Below, in pieces: positions 1-6,333 of a stretch of DNA of 12,159 bases. Below the pieces are notes generated by a model. The model was given only the letters and a program-made list of their open reading frames with translations, did not search any database and was not told the origin of the DNA. How positions within the stretch are numbered: the stretch's first letter is position 1; every line of letters begins with the position of its first letter. The DNA comes from Terrimesophilobacter sp039923755 (GTDB lineage: Bacteria > Actinomycetota > Actinomycetes > Actinomycetales > Microbacteriaceae), in NCBI GenBank assembly GCA_039923755.1, contig JBDTCD010000038.1, positions 1 to 12,159 of the forward strand, in the 5' to 3' direction. Position numbers and translations under genes: made by a program.

Positions 1-124
1 GGGAATGCCAACGGCTCCGAATAGTGTTTAACTGTGTGGTCTGGTGTGCGTGACATTGCATCTCCGATCAACAGGATGACAATTTTGACACCAGTGACCG
101 ACGACGAAACAGGCCTGATTCATC
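1..124. other. Upstream region of the importer operon
   Basis: No gene is supported in this stretch. It is richer in A and T than the coding DNA that follows, as expected for a promoter region. It contains three copies of TGACA (51-55, 77-81, 86-90). The last is part of a perfect TTGACA (85-90), but no acceptable -10 hexamer lies 16-19 bases downstream. A TANNNT hexamer (TAGTGT, 22-27) could be a -10 with its -35 at or beyond the window edge. GACAAT (78-83) is another weak -10 candidate. The operon promoter is probably here, but its position cannot be fixed from sequence alone. Confidence 0.35.
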
Positions 125-1030
125 ATGATCGAGTTCCACGGTGTGTCCAAGCAGTTCGCGGATGGAACCGTCGCGGTCGATAATTTCAACCTCGTTATTC
201 CGTCGAGGAAGACGACTGTGCTGGTTGGTTCCTCTGGCTGCGGCAAGACGACCCTGCTTCGCATGATCAACAGGATGGTGGATCCCACGAGCGGGTCTGT
301 CGAGATCGACGGTGAGGATATTTCCACACTCCCACCGGTTTCACTGCGCAGGAGTATTGGGTATGTCATGCAGAACTCAGGTCTGCTTCCTCATCGGAAG
401 GTCGTCGACAACATCGCGACGGTTCCCCTCCTGAAGGGTGTACCAAAGAAAGAAGCCCACGAGCGAGCGCTGGAACTCCTGGATACCGTTGGGCTCGATC
501 GTTCACTTGCCAACAGATACCCGAGTCAGCTCTCCGGCGGTCAACAGCAGAGAGTTGGAGTCGCTCGCGGACTTGCCGTGAACCCGAACATCCTTCTCAT
601 GGACGAACCATTCGGCGCCGTCGACCCGATCGTGCGTGCAGACCTACAGCAGGAACTCATCCGGTTGCAGCGGGAACTCGACAAGACGGTCGTGTTCGTG
701 ACGCACGACATCGATGAGGCATTTCTCCTCGGCGACCAGGTCGTCATTCTCCAGGCCGGAGCGCGGATTGAGCAGAAGGGGTCGCCACGAGAGATTTTGG
801 CCAACCCGGCCAATGATTTCGTAGCCGATTTCATCGGATCTGGGCGTGGAAAGCGTCGGCTTACCGTCGATGCGAGCGTCCAGTCTCGCGGCGATGATCT
901 CGTGCTTGTCGATAGCTTGGGCTATGCGGCAGGCGTCGTTGACGCACCGGGCGGCCTCATCGCCAGCGCGGGGAGCGGCCCCAAGTCGCGCAGTATCTCG
1001 AACAAGACGGACCAGGCGGGAGACGCCTGA
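125..1030 (+). CDS. opuCA: OpuC/ProV-type ABC transporter ATP-binding protein, short form without CBS domains
   Basis: This is the cytoplasmic ATPase that powers the importer encoded with the next three genes. Visible in the 301 residues are the Walker A motif GSSGCGKT (35-42), the Q-loop Gln (Q83 in VMQNSG), the ABC signature LSGGQ (136-140), Walker B ILLMDE (156-161) and the switch His (H194 in VTHD). The order and spacing fit the glycine betaine/choline ATPase family. Relatives such as ProV and OpuCA usually run to about 380-400 residues with a C-terminal pair of CBS domains. Here only about 55 residues follow the ABC core, so that module is absent. The ATG start matches the usual N-terminus of the family. 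Its Shine-Dalgarno is poor, with only AGG at 111-113. The stop overlaps the next start as TGATG. Family membership is sure; the transported substrate is not. Confidence 0.93.
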   Translation: MIEFHGVSKQFADGTVAVDNFNLVIPSRKTTVLVGSSGCGKTTLLRMINRMVDPTSGSVEIDGEDISTLPPVSLRRSIGYVMQNSGLLPHRKVVDNIATVPLLKGVPKKEAHERALELLDTVGLDRSLANRYPSQLSGGQQQRVGVARGLAVNPNILLMDEPFGAVDPIVRADLQQELIRLQRELDKTVVFVTHDIDEAFLLGDQVVILQAGARIEQKGSPREILANPANDFVADFIGSGRGKRRLTVDASVQSRGDDLVLVDSLGYAAGVVDAPGGLIASAGSGPKSRSISNKTDQAGDA

Positions 1031-1707
1031 TGCAGTGGCTATGGGAGAACCGTGATCTGGTTTTCGGCCTGTCGCTCGAGCACGTGCGACTCAGCGCGAT
1101 TCCGATCATCGTTGGTTTCATAGCCTGCATCCCCCTCGGTTGGCTAGCCCATCGTTTCCGCGTCACGCGTACCATTCAGCTCACTTTTTTCGGCATCCTT
1201 TTTACTATCCCTTCCCTTGCGCTGTTCCTCACCCTTCCCTCGATTCTCGGTACGAAGATCCTCGACCCTGTGAACGTCGTCGTCGCGCTCACGATTTATG
1301 CGATTGCCATCATGGTGCGAGGCGCAGCGGATGCCTTCGCCTCCGTGCCGAGGGATGTCATCCAATCCGCAATAGCAGTGGGTTTCTCTTCTGCCTCACG
1401 GTTCTGGGCGGTGGATTTCCCTCTGGCTGGTCCCGTGCTCCTCGCCAACCTGCGCGTAGTCTCGGTGACCACGGTGAGCCTGCTGAGCGTGGGAGCACTC
1501 GTCGGCAACGGCGCTCTCGGGTACCTCTTCATCAACGGTTATCAGCGTGACTTTCCGACCGAAGTGATGATCGGCATCGTCTTCACCCTCATCATCGCCG
1601 TAGCGTTCGACCAGATCCTGGTCGGAATCGGGCGCATCCTCATGCCGTGGGATCGCGGTGCGCGGCGGACGAGCCACGTTCCGCTCACCGTAGGGGGTGC
1701 CGCCTGA
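1030..1707 (+). CDS. opuCB: OpuC-type ABC transporter permease (first of two)
   Basis: This is a 225-residue integral membrane subunit of the importer, with several hydrophobic segments (about 20-40, 50-75, 80-97, 133-160 and 180-205). Residues 109-134 hold the cytoplasmic EAA-type loop that docks onto the ATPase, with the conserved Gly (G118) and the downstream hydrophobic-Pro segment FPLAGP. The start overlaps the previous stop by one base (TGATG), and GGGAG at 1018-1022 is a well-spaced Shine-Dalgarno, so translation is probably coupled. The stop again overlaps the next start as TGATG. It should pair with the second permease to form the translocation pore. The B/D naming follows Bacillus opuC and is by position only. 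Confidence 0.9.
   Translation: MQWLWENRDLVFGLSLEHVRLSAIPIIVGFIACIPLGWLAHRFRVTRTIQLTFFGILFTIPSLALFLTLPSILGTKILDPVNVVVALTIYAIAIMVRGAADAFASVPRDVIQSAIAVGFSSASRFWAVDFPLAGPVLLANLRVVSVTTVSLLSVGALVGNGALGYLFINGYQRDFPTEVMIGIVFTLIIAVAFDQILVGIGRILMPWDRGARRTSHVPLTVGGAA
1692..1697 (+). promoter_or_regulatory. Ribosome binding site deciding the start of the second permease
   Basis: AGGGGG lies 9 bases before the ATG at 1707. Together with the TGATG overlap to the previous gene it favours 1707 over an in-frame upstream ATG at 1647, which would lie deep inside the first permease gene. Confidence 0.7.
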
Positions 1708-2444
1708 TGCTCTTCCTTGCAGCTCTCGCCTTCATTTTCAATCCCGCGAACCTGCTCGGAGAAAAAGGCATCCTGCCCCGACTGGTCGAGCATCTCCTTT
1801 ACACGGGCCTCAGCCTCGGGGCCGCCTTGCTCGTTGGTATTCCGATCGGGCTGCTTATCGGGCACACGGGGAAGGGTAAGAACGTGGTCGTTGCCCTCAC
1901 AGGCTCCTTCCGCGCGTTGCCCACCTTCGGACTTCTTCTGTTCATCATCCTGTTCACGGGCCTCGGGTTATGGCCTCTAGTATTTGTGCTTGCGATACTT
2001 GCGATTCCGCCGATCATCGCGGGCGCATACTCGGGAATCGACGCCGTCAACCGGGAGACGATCGACGCAGCCCGTGCGATCGGTATGACGGAATGGCAAA
2101 TTCTCGGCAAAGTGGAGATTCCCCTTGCTCTTCCACTGATCCTCGGCGGAATTCGGTCCGCAACGCTTCAGATCATTGCGACGGCGACAATCGCCGGCTA
2201 TGTCGGTCTCACCGGTCTCGGCCGATTCCTGATCGAAGGCCTCGCCTACCACGACTACACGATTGCCTTCGCTGGCGCCATACTCGTCGCCGCGCTCGCA
2301 CTCGCTGCCGACGGGCTGCTCGCGCTCGTCCAGAAACTTGTTGTCCCGCTTGGGGTGTCCCGCGGGACGGCACGCACCACACGCAGGTCGAGATGGAACA
2401 TTTGGCCTGCTGTCAGGACCGGGACACCCATCACGGGAGGATAG
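1707..2444 (+). CDS. opuCD: OpuC-type ABC transporter permease (second of two)
   Basis: This is a 245-residue membrane permease of the same importer. Hydrophobic segments sit near residues 1-12, 30-52, 73-106, 139-170 and 185-212. The EAA loop is textbook: residues 117-148 run from ETIDAARAIG through the conserved Gly (G126) to the IPLALPLILGG segment. A short basic tail rich in Arg and Thr (219-230) follows the last membrane segment. The ATG at 1707 was chosen because it shares the TGATG overlap seen at the preceding junction and has AGGGGG upstream. The next gene begins 4 bases after the stop. The two permeases are adjacent here, whereas in Bacillus opuC they are separated by the binding-protein gene. 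Confidence 0.9.
   Translation: MLFLAALAFIFNPANLLGEKGILPRLVEHLLYTGLSLGAALLVGIPIGLLIGHTGKGKNVVVALTGSFRALPTFGLLLFIILFTGLGLWPLVFVLAILAIPPIIAGAYSGIDAVNRETIDAARAIGMTEWQILGKVEIPLALPLILGGIRSATLQIIATATIAGYVGLTGLGRFLIEGLAYHDYTIAFAGAILVAALALAADGLLALVQKLVVPLGVSRGTARTTRRSRWNIWPAVRTGTPITGG
2435..2441 (+). promoter_or_regulatory. Strong ribosome binding site for the binding-protein gene
   Basis: GGGAGGA lies 7 bases before the ATG at 2449, is the strongest Shine-Dalgarno in the operon, and overlaps the end of the preceding permease gene. It fixes the lipoprotein start and suggests the binding protein is made in excess over the permeases, as is usual for ABC importers. Confidence 0.8.
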
Positions 2445-2448
2445 AAGA

Positions 2449-3375
2449 ATGCAATCACACACCAGACGGCGCTTTATCGCCGGAATCGCAGCGTTGGGAC
2501 TCACCGTGAGTCTTGCTGCGTGTGCCTCGGGCAATCCGCTCGGTGGCAGTAGCAGTACGGATATGGGAACAATTACGGTCGGCTCACAAGGCTTTGCGGA
2601 GAGTGACATCCTCGCGCAACTTTATGGCCAAGCTCTGGCAGCTAAGGGATACAAAGTCACCTATGCCCCGTCCATTGGATCGCGAGAAACCTTCATCCCT
2701 GCGCTCCGAGATGGGTCGATCAGCCTGATTCCGGATTATGCGGGGAACCTCCTCTACGGTGCAGACCCGAAGGCCACCGCATCGTCGACCCCTGAGGTGA
2801 TGGCTGCGCTTCCCGCCGTGCTGGAACCACTCGGACTCGTGGTCACCGACGCCGCACAGGCACAGGATTCCGATGCGCTCGTCGTCACGAAGGAGTTCGC
2901 TGACGCACACAAGCTCGTGTCAATCGGGGATCTCAAAGCGATCGCTTCCACGATCACCATTGGAGCGAACACCGAGTTCGAGGGTCGTTCGTATGGGCGC
3001 ACCGGCCTCGACAAGGTCTATGGAGTGAAAGGCTGGACGTTCAAAGCGATCGATGACTACGGCGGACCGGGGACTCTGAGCGACCTGCTGAAGGGCAACA
3101 TCCAGGTCGCCGACATCTACACGACGACACCATCCATCAAACAGAACAACCTGGTTGTTCTTCAGGACCCGCTGCACCTCATCGCTGCGCAGAACGTTGT
3201 GCCGTTGTTCAACAAGAAGGCATACTCGGTCGCGATCGCCAATGTGGTGAATCAGGTGTCCAACAAACTCACTACGGCGGAGCTGATGGACCTCAATGAG
3301 ATCAGTTCTGGTCCGTCCAAGCCGTCGCCAGCGAGCGTCGCAAAGGATTGGCTCACGAAGTTCGGTCTTCTGTAG
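2449..3375 (+). CDS. opuCC: OpuCC-like solute-binding lipoprotein of the ABC importer
   Basis: This is a 308-residue extracytoplasmic binding protein tethered by lipid. The N-terminus is a clear lipoprotein signal: basic RRR at 6-8, a hydrophobic core, and the lipobox LAAC with Cys 25. An earlier in-frame ATG at 2263 would bury the signal, so 2449 is the start. The mature part shows OpuAC/OpuCC family landmarks: VGSQGFAESDIL (44-55), PDYAGN (95-100) and a C-terminal helix ending in WLTKFGLL. Family members bind glycine betaine, choline, carnitine or, in the EgtU branch, ergothioneine. The segment that in OpuBC/OpuCC carries a cage Tyr (NxYAL type, from memory) reads DSDAL here (140-144), so a quaternary amine ligand is not assured. 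The gene ends 2 bases before the convergent dedA stop. Confidence 0.88.
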   Translation: MQSHTRRRFIAGIAALGLTVSLAACASGNPLGGSSSTDMGTITVGSQGFAESDILAQLYGQALAAKGYKVTYAPSIGSRETFIPALRDGSISLIPDYAGNLLYGADPKATASSTPEVMAALPAVLEPLGLVVTDAAQAQDSDALVVTKEFADAHKLVSIGDLKAIASTITIGANTEFEGRSYGRTGLDKVYGVKGWTFKAIDDYGGPGTLSDLLKGNIQVADIYTTTPSIKQNNLVVLQDPLHLIAAQNVVPLFNKKAYSVAIANVVNQVSNKLTTAELMDLNEISSGPSKPSPASVAKDWLTKFGLL

Positions 3376-3377
3376 GG

Positions 3378-4055
3378 CTAAGGAAGATCCTCCCGGGTGT
3401 TGGCGTCGCCGTCACCCGGGATTTCCATGTGGCGTCGCTGATTGCGGCCGACGATCGTTTTAATGGCGAAAGCCACGATGAGGAACACCGCAATAATGCC
3501 GACGAAGATGTAACCGGCATAATGTAGCCGCCCAGCGAGTTCGCGGTACGTTCCTGCTGCCGCCCAGCCCACCGACGCATAGGCGGCGGCCCAGATGACG
3601 CAAGCCGGAATTGTCCAGGCGAGAAATTTTCGGTACCGCATGGTACTCATGCCAACGGTAAGCGGAATCAAGGAGTGAAGCACGGGAAGGAATCGCGAAA
3701 TGAAGACAGCGATTCCTCCTCGCCGATCGAGGTAGTTTTCGGCACGCATCCAGTTCTCATAGCCGACCCGCTGGCCAAGGCGGCTGCCCCGAATCTTCGG
3801 GCCAAAGAACCGGCCGAGTGCAAAGCCGATGGATTCGCCGGTGAGGGATCCCACCAGCACCGCCAGAACGAGCGCGACGTATTGGAACGCGTCCTGGACT
3901 CCCGTGCTCGCGACGATCACAATGGTGTCGCCCGGCACGATAAGGCCCACAAGTATTGATGTTTCGAGCAGCATTCCGATTCCCGCGATCAACGTGCGCA
4001 GCACCGGGTCGACGTTTTGGACCAGGTCGAGTATCCAGGTGAGGGCGTCGTTCAC
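3378..4055 (-). CDS. DedA/VTT-family membrane protein
   Basis: This is a 225-residue polytopic membrane protein of the DedA (SNARE-associated/VTT) family, linked in other bacteria to membrane homeostasis and lipid-carrier flipping. Family marks are ETSILVGLIVPGDT (31-44), where E31 and D43 keep the 12-residue spacing of the essential acidic pair in E. coli YqjA, the glycine-rich GESIGFALGRFFG (73-85), and SRFLPVLHSLIP (120-131). In the last motif the first essential Arg is present (R121), but the second, six residues on, is His (H127). The start is GTG at 4055, whose GTGA overlaps the pabC stop by 4 bases, with GGGGAA 8 bases upstream; an ATG at 4196 would lie inside pabC. It is probably translationally coupled to pabC. 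It converges with the importer operon. Confidence 0.88.
   Translation of the reverse strand: MNDALTWILDLVQNVDPVLRTLIAGIGMLLETSILVGLIVPGDTIVIVASTGVQDAFQYVALVLAVLVGSLTGESIGFALGRFFGPKIRGSRLGQRVGYENWMRAENYLDRRGGIAVFISRFLPVLHSLIPLTVGMSTMRYRKFLAWTIPACVIWAAAYASVGWAAAGTYRELAGRLHYAGYIFVGIIAVFLIVAFAIKTIVGRNQRRHMEIPGDGDANTREDLP
3392..3420. terminator. Stem-loop between convergent genes, inside the dedA 3' end
   Basis: CCCGGGTG (3392-3399) and CACCCGGG (3413-3420) form a perfect 8-bp stem, and the 13-base loop holds a further GGC/GCC pairing. It begins 16 bases after the importer operon stop, where a terminator is expected. It also lies within the last codons of dedA, encoding PGDGDANTR. No long T-run follows on either strand, so this would be a terminator without a U-tract or a 3'-end stabilising hairpin. 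The pairing is certain; the role is inferred. Confidence 0.5.
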
Positions 4056-4879
4056 TGGGTCTGTTCCCCGATCGGTTGACGTAACACGTGGCGGCGTTCG
4101 CGCCACACTCCGATTCTGCCCGGTAATTCTGCGAGTTCCGGTCCGTGTGCCCACCCCGTGACGATGCGGATACCGTGCAGGGCGTTGAGCGCCCATACCT
4201 CCGTGCCGTCGAGTTCTGCCGGGGTCACGCGTTCGCGGTGCGTTTCGACACCGAGTGCGGCCGCCAGACCGAACAGGCTCTTCGCCGTGACACTGTCGAC
4301 CCGGGCGAACTTCGCATCATCTTTTCCTTCCGGTGGCGCACAGAGGATGCCTCCTCGCCACCACACGAGCGCGCTGGTTCCTGCGTCGATGACATACCCG
4401 TCGGAGGTGAGCAATGCGACGTCGTCGGCACCCTGCGCCTTGGCCCTCACTCTCGCGCTGAGCAGCACATCCAGGTCTGGCCCCTTGATGGAGGGAACCC
4501 TGCGTGGATCGGGTCCCGAGTGCGAGATGAGACGTACCGTCCTGTCGAGCTTTGGTGCGGTGCGGTGCCGGTACCCGAAGTGCGCAGCGCCGTGTAGCGA
4601 GCGGAGTTCAACCCGGGGGAACCAATCTCCCGTGGGAGGGATCATGCGAAACGCCGCGTCCCACACGCGGTTGACAACGGCATCCGAATAGCCATCGAGG
4701 TGTTGCCCGAACGTGTGTGCCGCGGCCGTAAATCGCTCGCGGTGCATGCCGAGTGCGAACGCCATGCCATCTGTCACCAGAAGGGAGTCGGCGACGTCGA
4801 CTTTTTCCTTTGGGGAGTCGCGGTAGTCCAGTTCGACGAGACCGTCGCCACTCCAGCGATACACGACGGCGGTACTCAT
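4052..4879 (-). CDS. pabC: Aminotransferase class IV, probable 4-amino-4-deoxychorismate lyase
   Basis: This is a 275-residue PLP-dependent fold type IV enzyme. K132 in SIKGPDLD is the expected Schiff-base lysine. Residues 161-175 match the family's central segment, which usually reads G-x-V-x-E-x-x-x-S-N, but here Asp 165 replaces the Glu and Ala replaces the Asn. NALHGIRIV (232-240) fits the C-terminal phosphate-region motif. The divergent pabB next door makes aminodeoxychorismate lyase the natural reading: it removes pyruvate to yield p-aminobenzoate for folate. Branched-chain or D-amino acid aminotransferases are the alternatives, and the pabB neighbour argues against them. The ATG at 4879 is 11 bases from the pabB ATG and has a leaderless-type -10. 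dedA follows with a 4-base overlap. Confidence 0.8.
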   Translation of the reverse strand: MSTAVVYRWSGDGLVELDYRDSPKEKVDVADSLLVTDGMAFALGMHRERFTAAAHTFGQHLDGYSDAVVNRVWDAAFRMIPPTGDWFPRVELRSLHGAAHFGYRHRTAPKLDRTVRLISHSGPDPRRVPSIKGPDLDVLLSARVRAKAQGADDVALLTSDGYVIDAGTSALVWWRGGILCAPPEGKDDAKFARVDSVTAKSLFGLAAALGVETHRERVTPAELDGTEVWALNALHGIRIVTGWAHGPELAELPGRIGVWRERRHVLRQPIGEQTQ

Positions 4880-4884
4880 AGAGT
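4879..4884 (+). promoter_or_regulatory. Leaderless-type -10 hexamer for pabB
   Basis: TAGAGT (TANNNT) ends exactly 6 nt before the pabB ATG at 4891, so transcription would begin at the start codon. Its first base is shared with the pabC start codon on the other strand. No convincing -35 is visible 17-18 nt upstream (around 4855-4861), and no good Shine-Dalgarno precedes the gene. Confidence 0.45.
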
Positions 4885-4885
4885 T

Positions 4886-4891
4886 AGGTTA
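4886..4891 (-). promoter_or_regulatory. Leaderless-type -10 hexamer for pabC
   Basis: Read on the minus strand, TAACCT (TANNNT) ends exactly 6 nt before the pabC ATG, the spacing that puts the transcription start on the A of the ATG. A possible -35, GTGACG (4915-4910 on the minus strand, 4 of 6 matches to TTGACA), lies 18 nt upstream of the hexamer. No Shine-Dalgarno precedes the gene. Confidence 0.5.
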
Positions 4892-6297
4892 TGCGCCACC
4901 GGGTGATTGCGTCACGCTTCGGTGACTGGGTTGACCCCGCAGAATGTTTTTCTACGCTGTGCGGCAGTGCTGGCCCGGCGTTCTGGCTGGACTCCGGAGT
5001 CGGAGCAGTCGACGGCATCAGTTGCCTCGGTGTCGGGACTCGCGTCGTGACCAGTTCCAGCGAAGGTGGACTGGTCGACTGGCCGTCGGGCGACATACTT
5101 GAAGGGTCACTGTTCACGTTCCTCGACCGACAGCAGGCTGCGGGGATCGACAACGATGACGGTGCGCTTTTTCCACTCGGTTGGATCGGTTGGCTGGGAT
5201 ACGAGTTGCATGAGGAGAGCCTCGGAACACGCTTCGGTCGTGACTCAAGGTATCCGGATGCCGCATTTCTCTTCGCCGACCGCGCCGTAGTTTTCGACCA
5301 CGCGAATCGCCAGGTATCACTCGTTGCTTTGGGCGAATCTTGGTCGGGGGAGCTCGCAGAGTGGCGCGATGATACCGTCCGTCTGCTCGCGGCGTCTCGA
5401 GGCGGCGGCCGGCCGCCAGTGAAGTGCCAGGTTGCCCAATCCGCTCGCGTCGAACACGAGCCTTGGCCTCAGCCGACCCTCGCCTACTCTGATGACGACT
5501 ACCTAAAGATGATCGAGGCGTGCCAGCGTTCGATCCGCGCCGGGGATGCCTACCAGCTTTGTCTCACGACCGAAATTCGCCTCGACCTGCACCCGGACCC
5601 CGTAAATACCTACCTGCGGGTCCGTGAATTGAGCCCGAGTCACCACGGCGGATTCCTGCGAATCAGCGAGGTCAGCGTGCTCAGCTCGTCGCCGGAGAAA
5701 TTCCTTAGTGTTTCCGCGGCGGGGCTCGTCGAATCGAAACCCATCAAGGGCACCCGCCGCCGCGGAACGAGTCCAGAGGAGGACGTCGCCCTGCGGGACG
5801 AGCTTCTCCACAGCGAGAAAGAGCGGGCCGAGAACCTCATGATCGTCGACCTCGTGCGCAACGACTTCTCACGCGTCTGCGATGTCGGTTCGGTGACGGT
5901 TGCAGGCCTTCTCGAGGTGGAGAGTTACGCGCAGGTGCACCAACTGGTGAGCACTGTGCAGGGCACTCTCGCCCCTGGCGTATCTGGCGTAGATGCGGTG
6001 AAGGCGTGTTTCCCCGCAGGATCGATGACCGGCGCGCCCAAACTCAGTGCCGTGCGCCTTCTGGATCACCTGGAACGGCGGCCGAGAGGGATTTACTCCG
6101 GCGCCTTCGGGTATTTCGGACTGGACGGCAGCATCGACCTCGCCATGACGATCAGAAGTATCGTGATCGACGCTGACGGCGCGGCGATTGGTACCGGTGG
6201 GGGTATCACGGCGTTATCTATCCCGGTCGACGAGCTAGAGGAAACGAAAATCAAGGCGGCTGCGCTTGTGCGCGCGCTCGGATTGGTAGCCTTGTAA
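4891..6297 (+). CDS. pabB: Aminodeoxychorismate synthase component I
   Basis: This 468-residue chorismate-binding enzyme uses ammonia, supplied by a PabA glutaminase, to convert chorismate to 4-amino-4-deoxychorismate in p-aminobenzoate and folate synthesis. The signature PIKGT (284-288) carries Lys 286, the lysine that marks PabB; anthranilate synthase TrpE has Ala there. Other chorismate-fold marks are ERAENLMIVDLVRND (311-325), GSMTGAPK (377-384) and GTGGGIT (434-440). The N-terminal about 190 residues correspond to the family's N-terminal domain. Length fits stand-alone PabB (about 450-470), with no fused glutaminase or lyase. pabA is not in the window. pabC is divergent 11 bases away, so the two consecutive pathway steps share one promoter zone. 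The last ten codons contain four Leu codons just before the leuS leader hairpin. Confidence 0.92.
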   Translation: MRHRVIASRFGDWVDPAECFSTLCGSAGPAFWLDSGVGAVDGISCLGVGTRVVTSSSEGGLVDWPSGDILEGSLFTFLDRQQAAGIDNDDGALFPLGWIGWLGYELHEESLGTRFGRDSRYPDAAFLFADRAVVFDHANRQVSLVALGESWSGELAEWRDDTVRLLAASRGGGRPPVKCQVAQSARVEHEPWPQPTLAYSDDDYLKMIEACQRSIRAGDAYQLCLTTEIRLDLHPDPVNTYLRVRELSPSHHGGFLRISEVSVLSSSPEKFLSVSAAGLVESKPIKGTRRRGTSPEEDVALRDELLHSEKERAENLMIVDLVRNDFSRVCDVGSVTVAGLLEVESYAQVHQLVSTVQGTLAPGVSGVDAVKACFPAGSMTGAPKLSAVRLLDHLERRPRGIYSGAFGYFGLDGSIDLAMTIRSIVIDADGAAIGTGGGITALSIPVDELEETKIKAAALVRALGLVAL

Positions 6298-6306
6298 CTC
6301 GGGTCT

Positions 6307-6326
6307 CGGCGTGCACCAGCGCGCCG
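6307..6326 (+). other. Hairpin in the pabB-leuS gap overlapping the leuS Shine-Dalgarno
   Basis: CGGCGTGC (6307-6314) pairs with GCGCGCCG (6319-6326) across an ACCA loop: 8 bp with one G-T wobble. Its 3' foot takes the first G of GGAGA (6326-6330), the Shine-Dalgarno for the leuS ATG at 6334. No T-run follows, so an intrinsic terminator of the usual kind is unlikely. A leader hairpin tuning leuS translation, or a terminator lacking a U-tract after pabB, are both possible. Confidence 0.4.
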
Positions 6327-6333
6327 GAGATCA

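Noticed and set aside
85..90. Perfect TTGACA as the -35 of the importer operon promoter
   Set aside because: No -10-like hexamer occurs at 16-19 bases spacing, so the match may be accidental; it is only mentioned within the upstream region.
1647..1706. Upstream ATG extending the second permease by 20 residues
   Set aside because: The extension overlaps the first permease gene and is Arg/Ala-rich and non-hydrophobic; the TGATG junction and AGGGGG at 1692 support ATG 1707.
2263..2448. Upstream ATG extending the binding protein by 62 residues
   Set aside because: It overlaps the second permease and would place the lipoprotein signal in the middle of the protein; ATG 2449 has an excellent Shine-Dalgarno and signal peptide.
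1970..2509. Alternative forward frame across the permease-lipoprotein junction
   Set aside because: It is Arg- and Asp-rich, without hydrophobic segments, and conflicts with two well-supported genes in the other frame.
4056..4196. Upstream ATG extending the DedA protein by 47 residues
   Set aside because: The extension is Arg-rich sequence antiphase to pabC; the GTG at 4055 overlaps the pabC stop and leads straight into the DedA domain.
6298..6333. T-box riboswitch before leuS
   Set aside because: The gap is only 36 bases, far too short for a T-box, and no T-box core sequence is seen.
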